Shown: positions 7,845-17,038 of the stretch, in pieces | Position numbering within the stretch: position 1 is the stretch's first letter | Layout: each line of letters opens with the position of its first letter | The notes under the pieces: generated by a model | The model's input: the letters and a program-made list of their open reading frames with translations, nothing else | Databases searched by the model: none | Told to the model about the DNA's origin: nothing | Source of the DNA: Candidatus Cloacimonadota bacterium | Lineage (GTDB): Bacteria; Cloacimonadota; Cloacimonadia; Cloacimonadales; WRIO01 | Length of the DNA stretch: 33,885 nt | Reading direction: 5' to 3' | Assembly (NCBI GenBank): GCA_009777575.1 | Contig: WRLO01000034.1 | Coordinates: 1 to 33,885 of the forward strand | Position numbers and translations under genes: made by a program

Positions 7845-9860
7845 ATGCTTAAAAATGCGAAAATTGGAATGAAACTCGGGGTCGGATTTGGGATACTCAT
7901 TGTGGCGATGGTCATTATCTCAGGAATTTCTATTTCATCATTTATTAATGTGAGAGATGCAAATAGTGCTATGTTGAATAATAACCTTTCAAAGCTGTTA
8001 TACAGTTCAACTGTTGTTGACAATGTGAATGTTATTGCCAGACGCTATTGGCTCGCTTCTTATCAAATTGATCCACTTTACGGCACCCCAGCAGAATTAA
8101 GAGCAACTCGCGATGAAATTGCTGAAACTTTTATTAGAGCTGGGCAAACGGCTGAAGCCTATCAAAAAGTGATTGATGAATGGGGAACTTCGAATGAAGG
8201 TAGAGCTATCTGGTCAGATTATCAAAGACTTCGAGTGGAATACCGAAATTTATCAAACCAAATGGATGACTATATCGAAGCTGGTAACCAAGAAGCCATG
8301 CTTGATTTGCTCATGGGTGATTTTCGAAGGGTTCAAGGTGAATATATCGACAAAGTGGCTGAACTTATGGACCTGAACGAAAACTATATGTTAGCTGCAG
8401 GTGATAATACATACCAACTCACTAACAACAGCATTACTCATGTAGTTATTTCATTGGCTATAGCTCTGATCATTGCTCTTTTCTTTGCTTTTATGGTAAC
8501 AGGGATGATAACAAAACCGGTAAGCAAATGTGTGGAAGTGGCGAATAATCTGGCTAGAGGTAATACCAAAGTCAACATTACTGTTGATTCTAAAGATGAA
8601 ACTGGCGTCCTTTCGGTAGCTATGCAAGATATGGTTAGAAGCATAAAATCGATGTATGACGACACTGTGATGCTGGTGAGTGAAGTAGCTGAAGGTCGAT
8701 TAAAAAAACGTGCTGATATTAATAAGCACCAAGGCGATTTTCAGGATATCGTGAAAGGAATCAACGATGTTCTCGATGCTGTAGTTACTCCTATTAATGA
8801 TGTGATGAAAGTAATGGATCGGTTAGCAAATAGCGATTTGACAGCACGAGTTACTAGCAATTACAAAGGAGAAATTGATGAGTTTACAAAAAATGTAAAC
8901 CAAGCAGCAAGTAAACTAGACAATTCTTTAATTCAAGTTGAAATGGCTGTGGAACAAATAACTTCTGCTTCCACTGAAATTAACTCTGGATCGCATACCC
9001 TAGCTGAAGCTACCTCACAGCAAGCTTCCTCACTTGAAGAAATATCTTCCTCTCTGGAACAAATTAATTCCTTAACCCGCAATAATGCTGACAATGCAAA
9101 GTCGGGGCTTAAACTTGCCGATGTGGCTGTTTTAGCTGTTGATGCTGGGAATGATGCTATGGAAAAAATGAACAAAGCGATGGATGCAATCTTAAAATCT
9201 TCACACGAAACTGGAAAAATACTGAAAACTATTGACGAGATTGCTTTCCAAACAAACCTACTAGCTCTCAATGCTGCTGTTGAAGCGGCTCACGCAGGCG
9301 ATGCTGGAAAAGGGTTTGCTGTGGTTGCGGAAGAAGTTAAAAATCTTGCTTTAAGAAGCGCTGAAGCTGCGAAAAACACCAATGTTCTTATTGAAGAAGC
9401 AATCAGAAACTCAGAAATGGGTTCAAGAATCGTTGAACAAGTTACAAAATCATTTATCGAAATGAAAGAACAATTCAATAAAGTAAAAAGCATTGTCAAC
9501 GAAATTTCTGCTTCTTCTGATGAGCAAGCACACGGAGTGAACCAGATTTCTACAGGTGTCCAAGAAATGAATCGAGTTACCCAACAAAATGCAGCTAATG
9601 CAGAAGAATCGGCTGCGGCGGCAGAACAACTAGGTGGACAATCTGCTGAACTGAAAAGTATGGTAAACACATTTACTATTTCTCAGAGTACGAAAACGGC
9701 TTATACTACAAAGCCTGTAACAGCACTTAATTATGCTCCAAAAAAGAAAAATTTGAGCAAACCATTGGTGTCAAATAAACCTATCAATGCTATCGAATTT
9801 AAACCAGATGCGATAATTCCGCTCGATAACATGGACTTCGACGATTTTGCAGATTTCTAA
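7845..9860 (+). CDS. Methyl-accepting chemotaxis protein
   Basis: The 671-residue inner-membrane receptor has a first transmembrane helix (about 10-32), a helical periplasmic ligand domain of about 165 residues, a second transmembrane helix (about 198-220), a HAMP domain (about 221-273), a second HAMP-like segment (about 316-365) and a long cytoplasmic signalling coil. The hairpin tip that binds CheA and CheW is clear at about 465-500 ([21 protein letters not shown]...[11 protein letters not shown]). The tail ends DDFADF, not an NWETF-type CheR-tether pentapeptide. AAGGAG lies 8 nt before ATG at 7845; an upstream in-frame ATG at 7815 overlaps the STAS stop and lacks a good site. The ligand is unknown. 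Its tight link to a STAS gene is the unusual part. Confidence 0.95.
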   Translation: MLKNAKIGMKLGVGFGILIVAMVIISGISISSFINVRDANSAMLNNNLSKLLYSSTVVDNVNVIARRYWLASYQIDPLYGTPAELRATRDEIAETFIRAGQTAEAYQKVIDEWGTSNEGRAIWSDYQRLRVEYRNLSNQMDDYIEAGNQEAMLDLLMGDFRRVQGEYIDKVAELMDLNENYMLAAGDNTYQLTNNSITHVVISLAIALIIALFFAFMVTGMITKPVSKCVEVANNLARGNTKVNITVDSKDETGVLSVAMQDMVRSIKSMYDDTVMLVSEVAEGRLKKRADINKHQGDFQDIVKGINDVLDAVVTPINDVMKVMDRLANSDLTARVTSNYKGEIDEFTKNVNQAASKLDNSLIQVEMAVEQITSASTEINSGSHTLAEATSQQASSLEEISSSLEQINSLTRNNADNAKSGLKLADVAVLAVDAGNDAMEKMNKAMDAILKSSHETGKILKTIDEIAFQTNLLALNAAVEAAHAGDAGKGFAVVAEEVKNLALRSAEAAKNTNVLIEEAIRNSEMGSRIVEQVTKSFIEMKEQFNKVKSIVNEISASSDEQAHGVNQISTGVQEMNRVTQQNAANAEESAAAAEQLGGQSAELKSMVNTFTISQSTKTAYTTKPVTALNYAPKKKNLSKPLVSNKPINAIEFKPDAIIPLDNMDFDDFADF

Positions 9861-9896
9861 ATTGGCAAAGAAGCTGTATAATAGGTTTACTTTGTC

Positions 9897-9968
9897 ATTC
9901 TGAATAAAGCGAGGAATCTGTATCTCTATATATTTCAAAAAATAAAGATTCCTCGCCCTGCTCAGAAT
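9897..9968. repeat. REP-like hairpin between convergent genes
   Basis: GCGAGGAATCT (9909-9919) pairs perfectly with AGATTCCTCGC (9946-9956), and an outer arm ATTCTGA (9897-9903) pairs with TCAGAAT (9962-9968). The sequence belongs to the same TCATTCTGAAYRAAG family as 3131-3235. It sits between the converging ends of the chemoreceptor and carbonic anhydrase genes, so it could act as a terminator in both directions, although there is no long U-run. Confidence 0.75.
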
Positions 9969-9974
9969 TGTCCA

Positions 9975-10568
9975 TTATTCAATAAAGAAATTAACAGAAC
10001 CTGTTACTAAATCATAATATGCACCTATAACCATAGTTTCATGTTTGACTATACTTTCATTTTTTTTGATGTTTTCCACTACCTTATAAATATTTTTAAA
10101 GATAGCTTCTTCCAGGTTTTCGCTACTCTCAATATGGTCAACAATAATATCTAAAATCTTTTGTATATTACCACCCAATTGTGCGTTATCAAAGGCTCCA
10201 GAGACAGCGCCACAATGGCTATGTCCTACTACTAATAACAGAGGTGCTCTAAGGTGTTCTACGGCATACTCTATAGACCCATAAGCTATAGAATCACATA
10301 TATTCCCTGCATTTCGCACCACAAAAATATCTCCATGCCTTTGGTCGAAATAAATTTCAGGAGCAACTCTAGAATCAGAGCAAGTTAAAACCACAGCAAA
10401 GGGATTTTGACCATCTATTAAGTTATTTTTTTCACTCTCATTTAGAACATTGCCTATAGGTATGCTTTCAATAAACCTTTGATTTCCATTCATTAGGTAT
10501 TTTAGTGCTATATTCCAATCGCTTACTCTCTCATCTGTTAAATGAAATTGTGACATATTTTCTGTCAT
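9975..10568 (-). CDS. Beta-class carbonic anhydrase
   Basis: This enzyme hydrates CO2 to bicarbonate using zinc. From Met at 10568 the product has 197 residues, normal for the bacterial beta class. The zinc and catalytic motif CSDSR is at 63-67 (Cys63, Asp65, Arg67) and the second zinc motif HSHC at 116-119 (His116, Cys119). GDIFVVRNAGN and YGSIEYAVEHL are also typical. AAAGGTGATG seven bases upstream supports this start. The frame is open to an ATG at 10652, which would add a basic-then-hydrophobic 28-residue leader resembling a signal peptide; a periplasmic form therefore cannot be excluded, but that ATG has a weaker ribosome-binding site. The gene is monocistronic in appearance and converges on the chemoreceptor gene. 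Confidence 0.92.
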   Translation of the reverse strand: MTENMSQFHLTDERVSDWNIALKYLMNGNQRFIESIPIGNVLNESEKNNLIDGQNPFAVVLTCSDSRVAPEIYFDQRHGDIFVVRNAGNICDSIAYGSIEYAVEHLRAPLLLVVGHSHCGAVSGAFDNAQLGGNIQKILDIIVDHIESSENLEEAIFKNIYKVVENIKKNESIVKHETMVIGAYYDLVTGSVNFFIE

Positions 10569-10797
10569 TGAAACATCACCTTTCAGTTTATATATACTGA
10601 AAAATAGCATGAATGTGAATGTTATTTTTAATAAATTGACAAATGATTTCATGTTTTTTCCACTTTTTTTATTTAGAACTATTAATGTTACCTTTCAGAA
10701 CCTATCCTATAAGGATTCAGACTCTGTAGAGAAAAGAAAATCCTAATCCCTCTCCGAAAAGTCGACCATCTACGGAACAAACAACGCAGAGGTATCC

Positions 10798-10850
10798 TCG
10801 GACAGCGGTCATAAATGCCCGTTGTCCGAAAAACCAATTTATTTTTTATT
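10798..10850 (-). terminator. Imperfect hairpin after pgk, likely terminator
   Basis: TCGGACA (10798-10804) pairs with TGTCCGA (10823-10829), and CGG/CCG pairing continues inward past one mismatch. On the minus strand this lies about 30 bp after the pgk stop. There is no clean U-run, so its strength is uncertain. The phrase ATGCCCGTTGTCCG and the sequence up to 10850 resemble 33409-33448, so it may instead be an interspersed repeat that serves as terminator. Confidence 0.5.
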
Positions 10851-10859
10851 CAATGTATA

Positions 10860-12176
10860 TTACATCCTGAATTCTCTATTTTTATTACCTACTTCTACAA
10901 GAGCTTTTATTGTATCCAATTTCCAAGGTGAACCTTGTTCTATTGCTGTCAATATAGTTCCACCACCTGTGAAGAAATAATATTTCAAATCATCAATACA
11001 TTTCCAATAAAGTTCAGGGAGCAATTTTTTGAATTCTTCCAAAGTATCTCCACCACCAAAAAGTTTCATTGCTTCTTTATTTTGGTTTATAAGAGAATAC
11101 ATCCCTATTGTTCCTTCTGTAAAATGAGGAGTAAGTCCCATCACTGCATTCACAAAAAATGTTTTTGATTTCATGATAGTTTCTTTTAAAGTTTCATTTT
11201 CAAAAGATTCTTTACCTATATCAAGGATATAGTTCAACTGTGTGCCGGGTTTCAAGTCAGAGATTTTATGAGTTCTATATTGTCCCTCAAATTTTCCCTC
11301 TAAAGTGTCTGATTCTACAATATATTCAGGTTCGATGACCTTTTTAGGATATTGTTCAGCCATTTTCACAAAATCTCGAGCGATAATCATGTTCTCTTCT
11401 GATATTCCCTTTATGGTAATTCCATATTTTGCAGCTATATAAGCATTGTATATCACTCCACCGAGTATCAAATTATCAGCCACTTTGAGCAATTCTTGAA
11501 GAGGTTTGATCTTGGTATCAAATTTAGAACCTGCTACAACTGCTGTCAAAGGCTTTTTAGCGTAGAAAATGTCCGTCAAATGTTTGATTTCTTTTTGCAT
11601 GAGCAAACCTGCATAAGAAGGTAAATATTCAACAGGTTCGATGGTTGAAGCATGCGGTTGCCAAGAACCAAAAGCATCATTGACAAAAAGGTCTGCTATA
11701 CCTGCCAATTGTTTACCAAAGGTTTTTTTTAATTCTCCTTTGTCCTCTTCTCCTGCAAAAAACCTTGTGTTAGGTAAATAAATGCCATCAAATTTACCTT
11801 CTCTAAGTTCTTTTAAAAGAAAATTTATTGATGAATCCAAGCCAAAATATCCTTTATCTCCACATTTTTGGCATTCTGGAACGGCAAAACAGAGCCGATA
11901 TTTGCGAATTAAATATTCAACTATTGGCTCGACATCATCATTGGGGGAAATATTGATGTTTCCTGTTTGTTTATCTTTGGGGCGACCTATATGTGTCATA
12001 ATGACAGGTTTTCCCCCTTTTTTTAGTATATGCAAAATCGTGGGAATTGTGGCTTCAATCCTGTATGTATCAGAGATTTTGCCTTTTTTAACTACATTGT
12101 GATCAACGCGTAACAAGACGATTTTGCCTTTTAAATATGCCTCTTGAATCTTTGGTAAATTGTTTATTTCAACCAT
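10860..12176 (-). CDS. pgk: Phosphoglycerate kinase, divergent
   Basis: PGK makes ATP and 3-phosphoglycerate from 1,3-bisphosphoglycerate in glycolysis. The 438-residue product keeps the overall PGK layout with modified motifs: LLRVDHNV near residue 21 (usually RVDFNVP), THIGRPK (usually SHLGRP), NDAFGSWQPHAST, AGSKFDTKIKPL, a C-terminal LFGGGDTLEEF (usually GGGDS/T) and FFTGGGTILTAIEQGSPW (usually TGGGASLE). It is slightly longer than the usual 390-420 residues. ATAGGAGGAAAAATGG gives a strong start. It lies 30 bp downstream of the cyclophilin gene and is probably read from the promoter at 13073-13102. The key glycine loops remain, so activity is likely. Enolase is encoded elsewhere in the window, so glycolytic genes are not clustered here. 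Confidence 0.88.
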   Translation of the reverse strand: MVEINNLPKIQEAYLKGKIVLLRVDHNVVKKGKISDTYRIEATIPTILHILKKGGKPVIMTHIGRPKDKQTGNINISPNDDVEPIVEYLIRKYRLCFAVPECQKCGDKGYFGLDSSINFLLKELREGKFDGIYLPNTRFFAGEEDKGELKKTFGKQLAGIADLFVNDAFGSWQPHASTIEPVEYLPSYAGLLMQKEIKHLTDIFYAKKPLTAVVAGSKFDTKIKPLQELLKVADNLILGGVIYNAYIAAKYGITIKGISEENMIIARDFVKMAEQYPKKVIEPEYIVESDTLEGKFEGQYRTHKISDLKPGTQLNYILDIGKESFENETLKETIMKSKTFFVNAVMGLTPHFTEGTIGMYSLINQNKEAMKLFGGGDTLEEFKKLLPELYWKCIDDLKYYFFTGGGTILTAIEQGSPWKLDTIKALVEVGNKNREFRM

Positions 12177-12206
12177 TTTTCCTCCTATAGTATTGAATAT
12201 TTTAGG

Positions 12207-13031
12207 CTAATTAACTACTCTTACTGAGATGATGCGAACCTCTTCCACTGGTCTGTCGTTGGCTCCTTTTTCAACATCCTCAATAGCGTGAACGACATCC
12301 ATACCGCGTGTTACTCTTCCAAATACTGTATGATTCCCATTCAGCCAAGGTGTGCCTTCTCTATTGGTGACTATAAAAAACTGTGAACCATTAGTGTTTG
12401 GTCCAGAATTTGCCATTGCGATTGTCGCATAATCTACAGTTGCTTTTAACTGTCCGCGACCGTATATGGGACCCATTCCAGTGATATTTTCGTAGAAAGA
12501 AATATCTTTCCCAAAGAGAGGTTCATAACTTTGTGCCTCATTACAAGATACTACAAGTTGGTACAATTCCATATTGGGATCTCCGCCTGAAACTTGTAAA
12601 CTTTGAAAATAAGGCATAATCATTTGTGAATATACTTCATGAGCAACTTGATCGCTATCTACAAGACCTGTCAACCTCTCGCCGCGTTCGTAAGTCTCAT
12701 CTTCAAAACGAAAACCTGGTCCACCAGTTCCATTGCCAAGCGGACAACCTCCCTGAATCATAAAGTCTTTAATAACTCTATGAAAAATCAAACCATCATA
12801 AAAATGTCCTGTGGTCATAGCTCTAGTGGTCGGATCCTGAAACTCACGAGTTCCCATTGCCAATCCCACAAAATTGTCTACTGTGATAGGAGCAAGGTTT
12901 CTATTTAGCTCAAGCTCAATTTCACCCATACTTGTAATCATCAAAACTTTCACGATATTACTCTCCTCTGCGAACACATTCAGCATAATTGCTGTCATCA
13001 GAACTACTATCAAAATAATTCTAAATTTCAT
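12207..13031 (-). CDS. Exported cyclophilin-type peptidyl-prolyl isomerase
   Basis: The 274-residue product has a signal peptide (about 1-21, IILIVVLMTAIMLNVFA) and a cyclophilin domain. Motifs in order are VDNFVGLA, the catalytic FHRVIKDFMIQGG, GTGGPGFRFEDE, then ATIAMANSGPNTNGSQFFIV and WLNGNHTVFGRV (the tryptophan of cyclosporin-type pockets). Between FEDE and ATIAMAN lie about 70 extra residues (roughly 115-190), longer than in simple bacterial cyclophilins. It probably helps fold exported proteins in the periplasm. AAGGAG precedes the start. The promoter at 13073-13102 lies just upstream and probably serves pgk too. Confidence 0.92.
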   Translation of the reverse strand: MKFRIILIVVLMTAIMLNVFAEESNIVKVLMITSMGEIELELNRNLAPITVDNFVGLAMGTREFQDPTTRAMTTGHFYDGLIFHRVIKDFMIQGGCPLGNGTGGPGFRFEDETYERGERLTGLVDSDQVAHEVYSQMIMPYFQSLQVSGGDPNMELYQLVVSCNEAQSYEPLFGKDISFYENITGMGPIYGRGQLKATVDYATIAMANSGPNTNGSQFFIVTNREGTPWLNGNHTVFGRVTRGMDVVHAIEDVEKGANDRPVEEVRIISVRVVN

Positions 13032-13072
13032 TGTTTTACACTCCTTATAATGTATTTTTTAATAAAAAAGTG

Positions 13073-13102
13073 CAAATTAATTAAAATAGCGATTTTTGTC
13101 AA
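13073..13102 (-). promoter_or_regulatory. Promoter of the cyclophilin-pgk operon
   Basis: On the minus strand TTGACA (13102-13097) is followed by exactly 20 nt and TTTG (13076-13073), a perfect match to the pattern seen at 16485, 21616 and 26418. The leader to the ATG at 13031 would be about 35 nt. Confidence 0.7.
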
Positions 13103-13159
13103 TGAAAATATTTTTTCTATATTGTTCTTTTTTTGAAATATCTTAGAAAAAATTAAATT

Positions 13160-16129
13160 TTATTCCGTTTTATCAATATTAAATAATCCCAAACTTAGTA
13201 AATGAGTAAAAAACTTATTTAAATATTCTTTATCTGTTTGAAACCAACGCCATCCAAGACGGAGTAAAACTTGTGTTGTATAATCGTTTTTGGCTTCTAT
13301 AAGACTTGCTGATTTACCTTGAGCAGCATTTAAATAGGCAACTAAACTAGTAAGATTTTCAGCTCTTTTGCAGTCTTTCATTGCTTTTGACAATTCTCTC
13401 TCAAAAACATCATTTTCTACTATTTCAATTGGGACACCTAAATCTTTTAAAGCAAATATTACATCGCCTAAAAAAACTTTATTATTGTTGTACACATGGA
13501 ATACTCTGCAAGATTCAGGTGTTCCCGATAAATGAAGTATAGCCCCTGCTGTGATACCTACAGGGGAAAATTCTACCTGTTCAAGAAACGAATCGAAGGG
13601 AAAACATCCAATAGCGTGATAAGCTCTCAATCTGCCTATAAAGCTGTTTGACTGAGCATTTACTTGGAAACCACCATCTTTTGCTCTACCCATTAGGTTG
13701 CCTACCCTCATAATTTTAGCATCTAAACCTTGTGAAACAGCCTCTAAAACTTCCCTTTCTGAAATAAATTTACTGAATAAATATTGATTTTCAAGATTTT
13801 GACCAAAATAAAGCATTGTCTCATCCATTATGTCTTGCAAAGTGGGGCTAACAGAAAAACCTGCTACTCCAATAGTAGAAATATGGATGAGCCGAGTTTT
13901 GTTTTTTTGGCAAAATGCGATTAGGTTTTTTACTCCCATTGTGTTTATATCAAATTCACTATTATCTCTAACAAAATGGGCAACATTGGCTGCACAATTT
14001 ATAACTGTATTTATATCTTTGATTTGATTATCTGAAATAAACTCTTTAGACAACATGTCACCTTCGATAATTTTCAATCGACAGCCACTTTCTAATATTT
14101 CCTCAAAATAATTAAAATACAGTTTTTTTAGTCTATCTGTTACATCAATATTATCATTTTTCCGAACTAGGCAGGTTATTTCTCCCTTTGTATGATTCAA
14201 TAGACCATAAAGTATATGTATGCCGAGAAATCCTGTAGCACCAGTTAAAAGAACATTTCCCAAACCAGTTTTTTTACCTTTTAAAAAATTGTCTAAACAA
14301 TTTTCAGACAAAAGATCATTTATTTTGGTATAATCGTATTGATCATCATATTGAAGTTTTGTTGACGAAGTTATATTTTTCTTATTATCTGAAATAAGGA
14401 GATTTGCCAGACTACGAGGTGTGGGGTTTAAATATACGCTACTGTAAGATATACAATCTCCATTTTTATCTCTAAGTCCCTCGTTCTCTGCTGTGATGAC
14501 AAATAGCGTAACTGACAAAGATGTGCCACCTAAATCAAAGAAATTATCGGAGCCTTTTACATTTTTTGCTCCAGTAATTTTTTCAAAAAGAGAGCATATT
14601 TTGGTTTCAAGATTTTTGGGATTGTTATAATTTCCCCCCCCTACCCCCTCCATAAATGTGGGAGGAACTTGTGGGAGCATAAAATCTGGTGCTTTTATAC
14701 TCAAACGGTCTATTTTTCCATTGGTATTGAGAGGTAGGTTGTCAAGCTGTTCCATAACTTGTGGAATCATATAATCTGGTAAATGCTTTTTTATAGCTTC
14801 TTTTATCATGCTTGGCTCCACCTTTGTATCAGCTGTATAAACAGAAAAAAGTATAGTATCACCTGTCTTAGTTTCAAAACCTTTTACCACAGCTTCACGG
14901 ATAGGAGCATATTTTTTCATCACAGATTCTATTTCACCCGGTTCTATACGGTAACCACTGACCTTAATCATCCAATCTTTTCTTTGGACATAAACCAGTG
15001 TTCCATCATCTTTTAAAAAACCGAGGTCGCCTGTTCGATAAAGAATGGCATCATGTTCACCTCTGGCAGCTGGATTCTGAATAAACTTTTCAGCGGTAAG
15101 CTCTGGGAGGTTGATGTATCCATCAGCAATTTGACCAGATACACAGATTTCTCCTTCCTGTCCACATGGTAATATATTCCTATTTTCATCGAGTATATAC
15201 ACTCGGCTACCATCGTAAGGTTTCCCTATTGGAGCGCCCTCTGGATATGGTTGGTCTATTTCAAAAGCAGTGACCGGACCAAATGTTTCACTAGCTCCCC
15301 AAGAGTTCATCACCTTAGTTTTTTGACTATACAAAGACCTGACTTTTTCACTTCCTGTTATTAGAATGTCTAATAGACCATCACCTAATTCCAGAATCAA
15401 CCTCGCCATCTGCGGTGGGAAAAAAGCAGAAACAATCTTATGTTTTTTTATATACTCAATGATTTGATGTGCATCCCTACGAATTGAATCATTGGTTATA
15501 TGTAGTGTTTTACCTGCTCCAAGTGGAGAAAGAGCATATACAATCCCGCCGATAAAGGACAAAGATGAAATCAATAAAAAAGATTCAGATTCAGTTAAAC
15601 CGAGTTTATTGGGTGCAAGCGCCATGTTCATCGCTTTGTAGGAAAGGATAACACCTTTGGGTTTACCAGTAGACCCTGAAGTATAAACAATGACAGCGGG
15701 GTCAGAAGGCAAAGATTGTTTATATAAGATTTCTGATTTTTTTGAAGATGTTTTCATCTTATTCCAAAACACTTTATCTATTATCAATTTTGCAGAAGTG
15801 TCATTAACTATAAAATCAATTCTTTCTTTAGGGTAATCAATGCTAATATTGGAAAAAGCAGCATTTGTTTTTATCACAGCTATCATAGCAGCTATTGCCT
15901 CATATCCTCTATCGAGAATAATAGGCACGATATCACCCTTTCCGATGCCTTGAGTTTGAAGTTGAAGAGCAATTTTATCAGATATTTCATCTATTTCTTT
16001 GTAGGATATATTCTTCTCTTCAAAAACAACAGCTATCTTCTCAGGATATTTTATTACAGAACTTTTGAATCGATTTAAAAATGTAGAGTCAATCGCTCCT
16101 ATTGACTTTGATATTTCAATATAATTCAT
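13160..16129 (-). CDS. Adenylation-carrier-thioester reductase (NRPS-like / carboxylate reductase)
   Basis: The 989-residue protein has three parts. The first is an AMP-binding adenylation domain (about 1-480) with VYTSGSTGKPKGV (148-160), NSWGASE (275-281), YRTGDLG (364-370) and the A10 motif NLPLNTNGKIDR with Lys472. The second is a carrier domain (about 505-580) with DNFFDLGGTSL, phosphopantetheine Ser537. The third is a reductase of the Lys2/SDR-extended type (about 622-985) with the nucleotide motif LLTGATGFLG (627-636) and a YLFSK active-site motif (Tyr783, Lys787). Such A-T-R proteins activate a carboxylic acid, hold it as a thioester and release it as aldehyde or alcohol. The A4 position that normally carries the amino-acid-binding Asp (F-D-x-S) reads SFIGG, so the substrate is probably not an alpha-amino acid. 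No condensation domain and no phosphopantetheinyl transferase are nearby. An 8-G tract interrupts the A-carrier linker. Confidence 0.88.
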   Translation of the reverse strand: MNYIEISKSIGAIDSTFLNRFKSSVIKYPEKIAVVFEEKNISYKEIDEISDKIALQLQTQGIGKGDIVPIILDRGYEAIAAMIAVIKTNAAFSNISIDYPKERIDFIVNDTSAKLIIDKVFWNKMKTSSKKSEILYKQSLPSDPAVIVYTSGSTGKPKGVILSYKAMNMALAPNKLGLTESESFLLISSLSFIGGIVYALSPLGAGKTLHITNDSIRRDAHQIIEYIKKHKIVSAFFPPQMARLILELGDGLLDILITGSEKVRSLYSQKTKVMNSWGASETFGPVTAFEIDQPYPEGAPIGKPYDGSRVYILDENRNILPCGQEGEICVSGQIADGYINLPELTAEKFIQNPAARGEHDAILYRTGDLGFLKDDGTLVYVQRKDWMIKVSGYRIEPGEIESVMKKYAPIREAVVKGFETKTGDTILFSVYTADTKVEPSMIKEAIKKHLPDYMIPQVMEQLDNLPLNTNGKIDRLSIKAPDFMLPQVPPTFMEGVGGGNYNNPKNLETKICSLFEKITGAKNVKGSDNFFDLGGTSLSVTLFVITAENEGLRDKNGDCISYSSVYLNPTPRSLANLLISDNKKNITSSTKLQYDDQYDYTKINDLLSENCLDNFLKGKKTGLGNVLLTGATGFLGIHILYGLLNHTKGEITCLVRKNDNIDVTDRLKKLYFNYFEEILESGCRLKIIEGDMLSKEFISDNQIKDINTVINCAANVAHFVRDNSEFDINTMGVKNLIAFCQKNKTRLIHISTIGVAGFSVSPTLQDIMDETMLYFGQNLENQYLFSKFISEREVLEAVSQGLDAKIMRVGNLMGRAKDGGFQVNAQSNSFIGRLRAYHAIGCFPFDSFLEQVEFSPVGITAGAILHLSGTPESCRVFHVYNNNKVFLGDVIFALKDLGVPIEIVENDVFERELSKAMKDCKRAENLTSLVAYLNAAQGKSASLIEAKNDYTTQVLLRLGWRWFQTDKEYLNKFFTHLLSLGLFNIDKTE
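14634..14641. repeat. C8 homopolymer inside the A-T-R gene
   Basis: A run of eight C (eight G on the coding strand) sits in the linker between adenylation and carrier domains and encodes part of a GVGGG stretch near residues 495-499. A slip of one base would stop translation before the carrier and reductase domains. Runs of this length are rare in such an AT-rich genome. Confidence 0.8.
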
Positions 16130-16185
16130 ATTTTTCCTTTACTTCAAACATATTTTGTATCATATGTCAATTATTTTTTTTGTGC

Positions 16186-16215
16186 CAAGAAATTCAATCA
16201 ATACCTATTTGTCAA
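16186..16215 (-). promoter_or_regulatory. Promoter of the A-T-R gene
   Basis: TTGACA (16215-16210 on the minus strand), 20 nt, then CTTG (16189-16186). This is one mismatch from the window consensus and identical in the downstream box to the ptb promoter. The leader would be about 50 nt. A second TTGACA at 16170-16165 lacks a downstream box at this distance. Confidence 0.5.
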
Positions 16216-16484
16216 ATAAAAATTTATAATAGTTATTGCCGATTCATTTTTATCTTCTCAAACAAATAATGGATACCTATATAGTTCCAGAATTTATTAT
16301 TACTACTTAAAGTGCCATATATTATATAGTTATGCTTGATAAAAGTCCAAAATATTGATAAAAGAAGCGATGTTTGAGGCTGAAAAGTTCTAATGATTTG
16401 ATGAAATTATTAATTAAATTATGACTTTTCAGACTGCGGTCATATATGTTTAAAATTCATAAAAAACAGCTTTGTAAATATTTG

Positions 16485-16514
16485 TTGACAAAATCAGGGT
16501 AATTATTTTTTTTG
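16485..16514 (+). promoter_or_regulatory. Promoter of the nfeD-SPFH-eno operon
   Basis: TTGACA (16485-16490), exactly 20 nt, then TTTG (16511-16514). It is a perfect match to the window consensus and lies about 80 bp upstream of the NfeD start. Confidence 0.7.
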
Positions 16515-16594
16515 AACAAGCAATGATATTATTCAGGCTAAATCTATTAAAACAATATCATCTACTTTATTAGCTGATAATAAAAGGAGGACGA

Positions 16595-17038
16595 ATGGAT
16601 GTATGGGCAATTTGGCTGGCGATAGGTATATTTTTTATGATTATCGAAATCATAACGCCGGGCTTTTATTTTTTTAGTTTTGGCGTCGGTGCTATAGTTA
16701 CAGGTTTAACTGCAAGAATATTTCCTGGATTGCCGACCCAACTAATCATTTTTTCATTATCAACTACAATTTCATTTTTGTTGATGAAAAGGTTCGCAAG
16801 TTTTTTATTAAAACCAAATGCGACAATATCAAGTAATGTAGACGCCTTGATAGGAAAAATAGGCACAGTAACAAAAAGTATCCAAACTGATAAAAAGGGA
16901 TATGTTAAAGTAGAAAGCGAGGAGTGGTCTGCAATCTCTGCGAACTCAGGTGAGAGTATCGAAGAAGGAGAACAAGTAAAAGTTCTACGCCTCGAAGGTA
17001 ATAAAGTAATAGTGGAAAAACACTCAAAGGAGACCTAA
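16595..17038 (+). CDS. NfeD-like membrane protein (short form)
   Basis: The 147-residue product has about three N-terminal transmembrane segments (roughly 5-25, 30-45, 50-65, with EIITPGFYFFSFGVGAIV) and a soluble C-terminal OB-fold domain (about 85-143, IGKIGTVTKSI...EGEQVKVLRLEGNKVIVEK). Short NfeD proteins pair with SPFH/stomatin-family membrane scaffold proteins, and exactly such a gene follows with no gap (stop at 17036-17038, next ATG at 17039). AAAGGAGGACGA before ATG is a strong ribosome-binding site. The likely role is in membrane microdomain organisation. Confidence 0.9.
   Translation: MDVWAIWLAIGIFFMIIEIITPGFYFFSFGVGAIVTGLTARIFPGLPTQLIIFSLSTTISFLLMKRFASFLLKPNATISSNVDALIGKIGTVTKSIQTDKKGYVKVESEEWSAISANSGESIEEGEQVKVLRLEGNKVIVEKHSKET

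Larger units (their letters stand above)
16130..16594. other. Divergent promoter region
   Basis: This 465-bp AT-rich gap separates the A-T-R gene (minus) from the NfeD-SPFH-enolase operon (plus) and holds one promoter candidate in each direction. It also contains a 9-bp perfect inverted repeat, CTGAAAAGT (16380-16388) and ACTTTTCAG (16424-16432), with a 35-nt loop, which could be an operator or part of a decayed element. No gene is visible. Confidence 0.5.

Noticed and set aside
8933..9670. Long antisense frames inside the chemoreceptor gene
   Set aside because: They are shadows of the alanine- and glutamate-rich coding strand; no start sites or family features.
16165..16170. Second TTGACA upstream of the A-T-R gene
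   Set aside because: There is no TTTG-like box 20 nt downstream; the site at 16215-16186 fits better.
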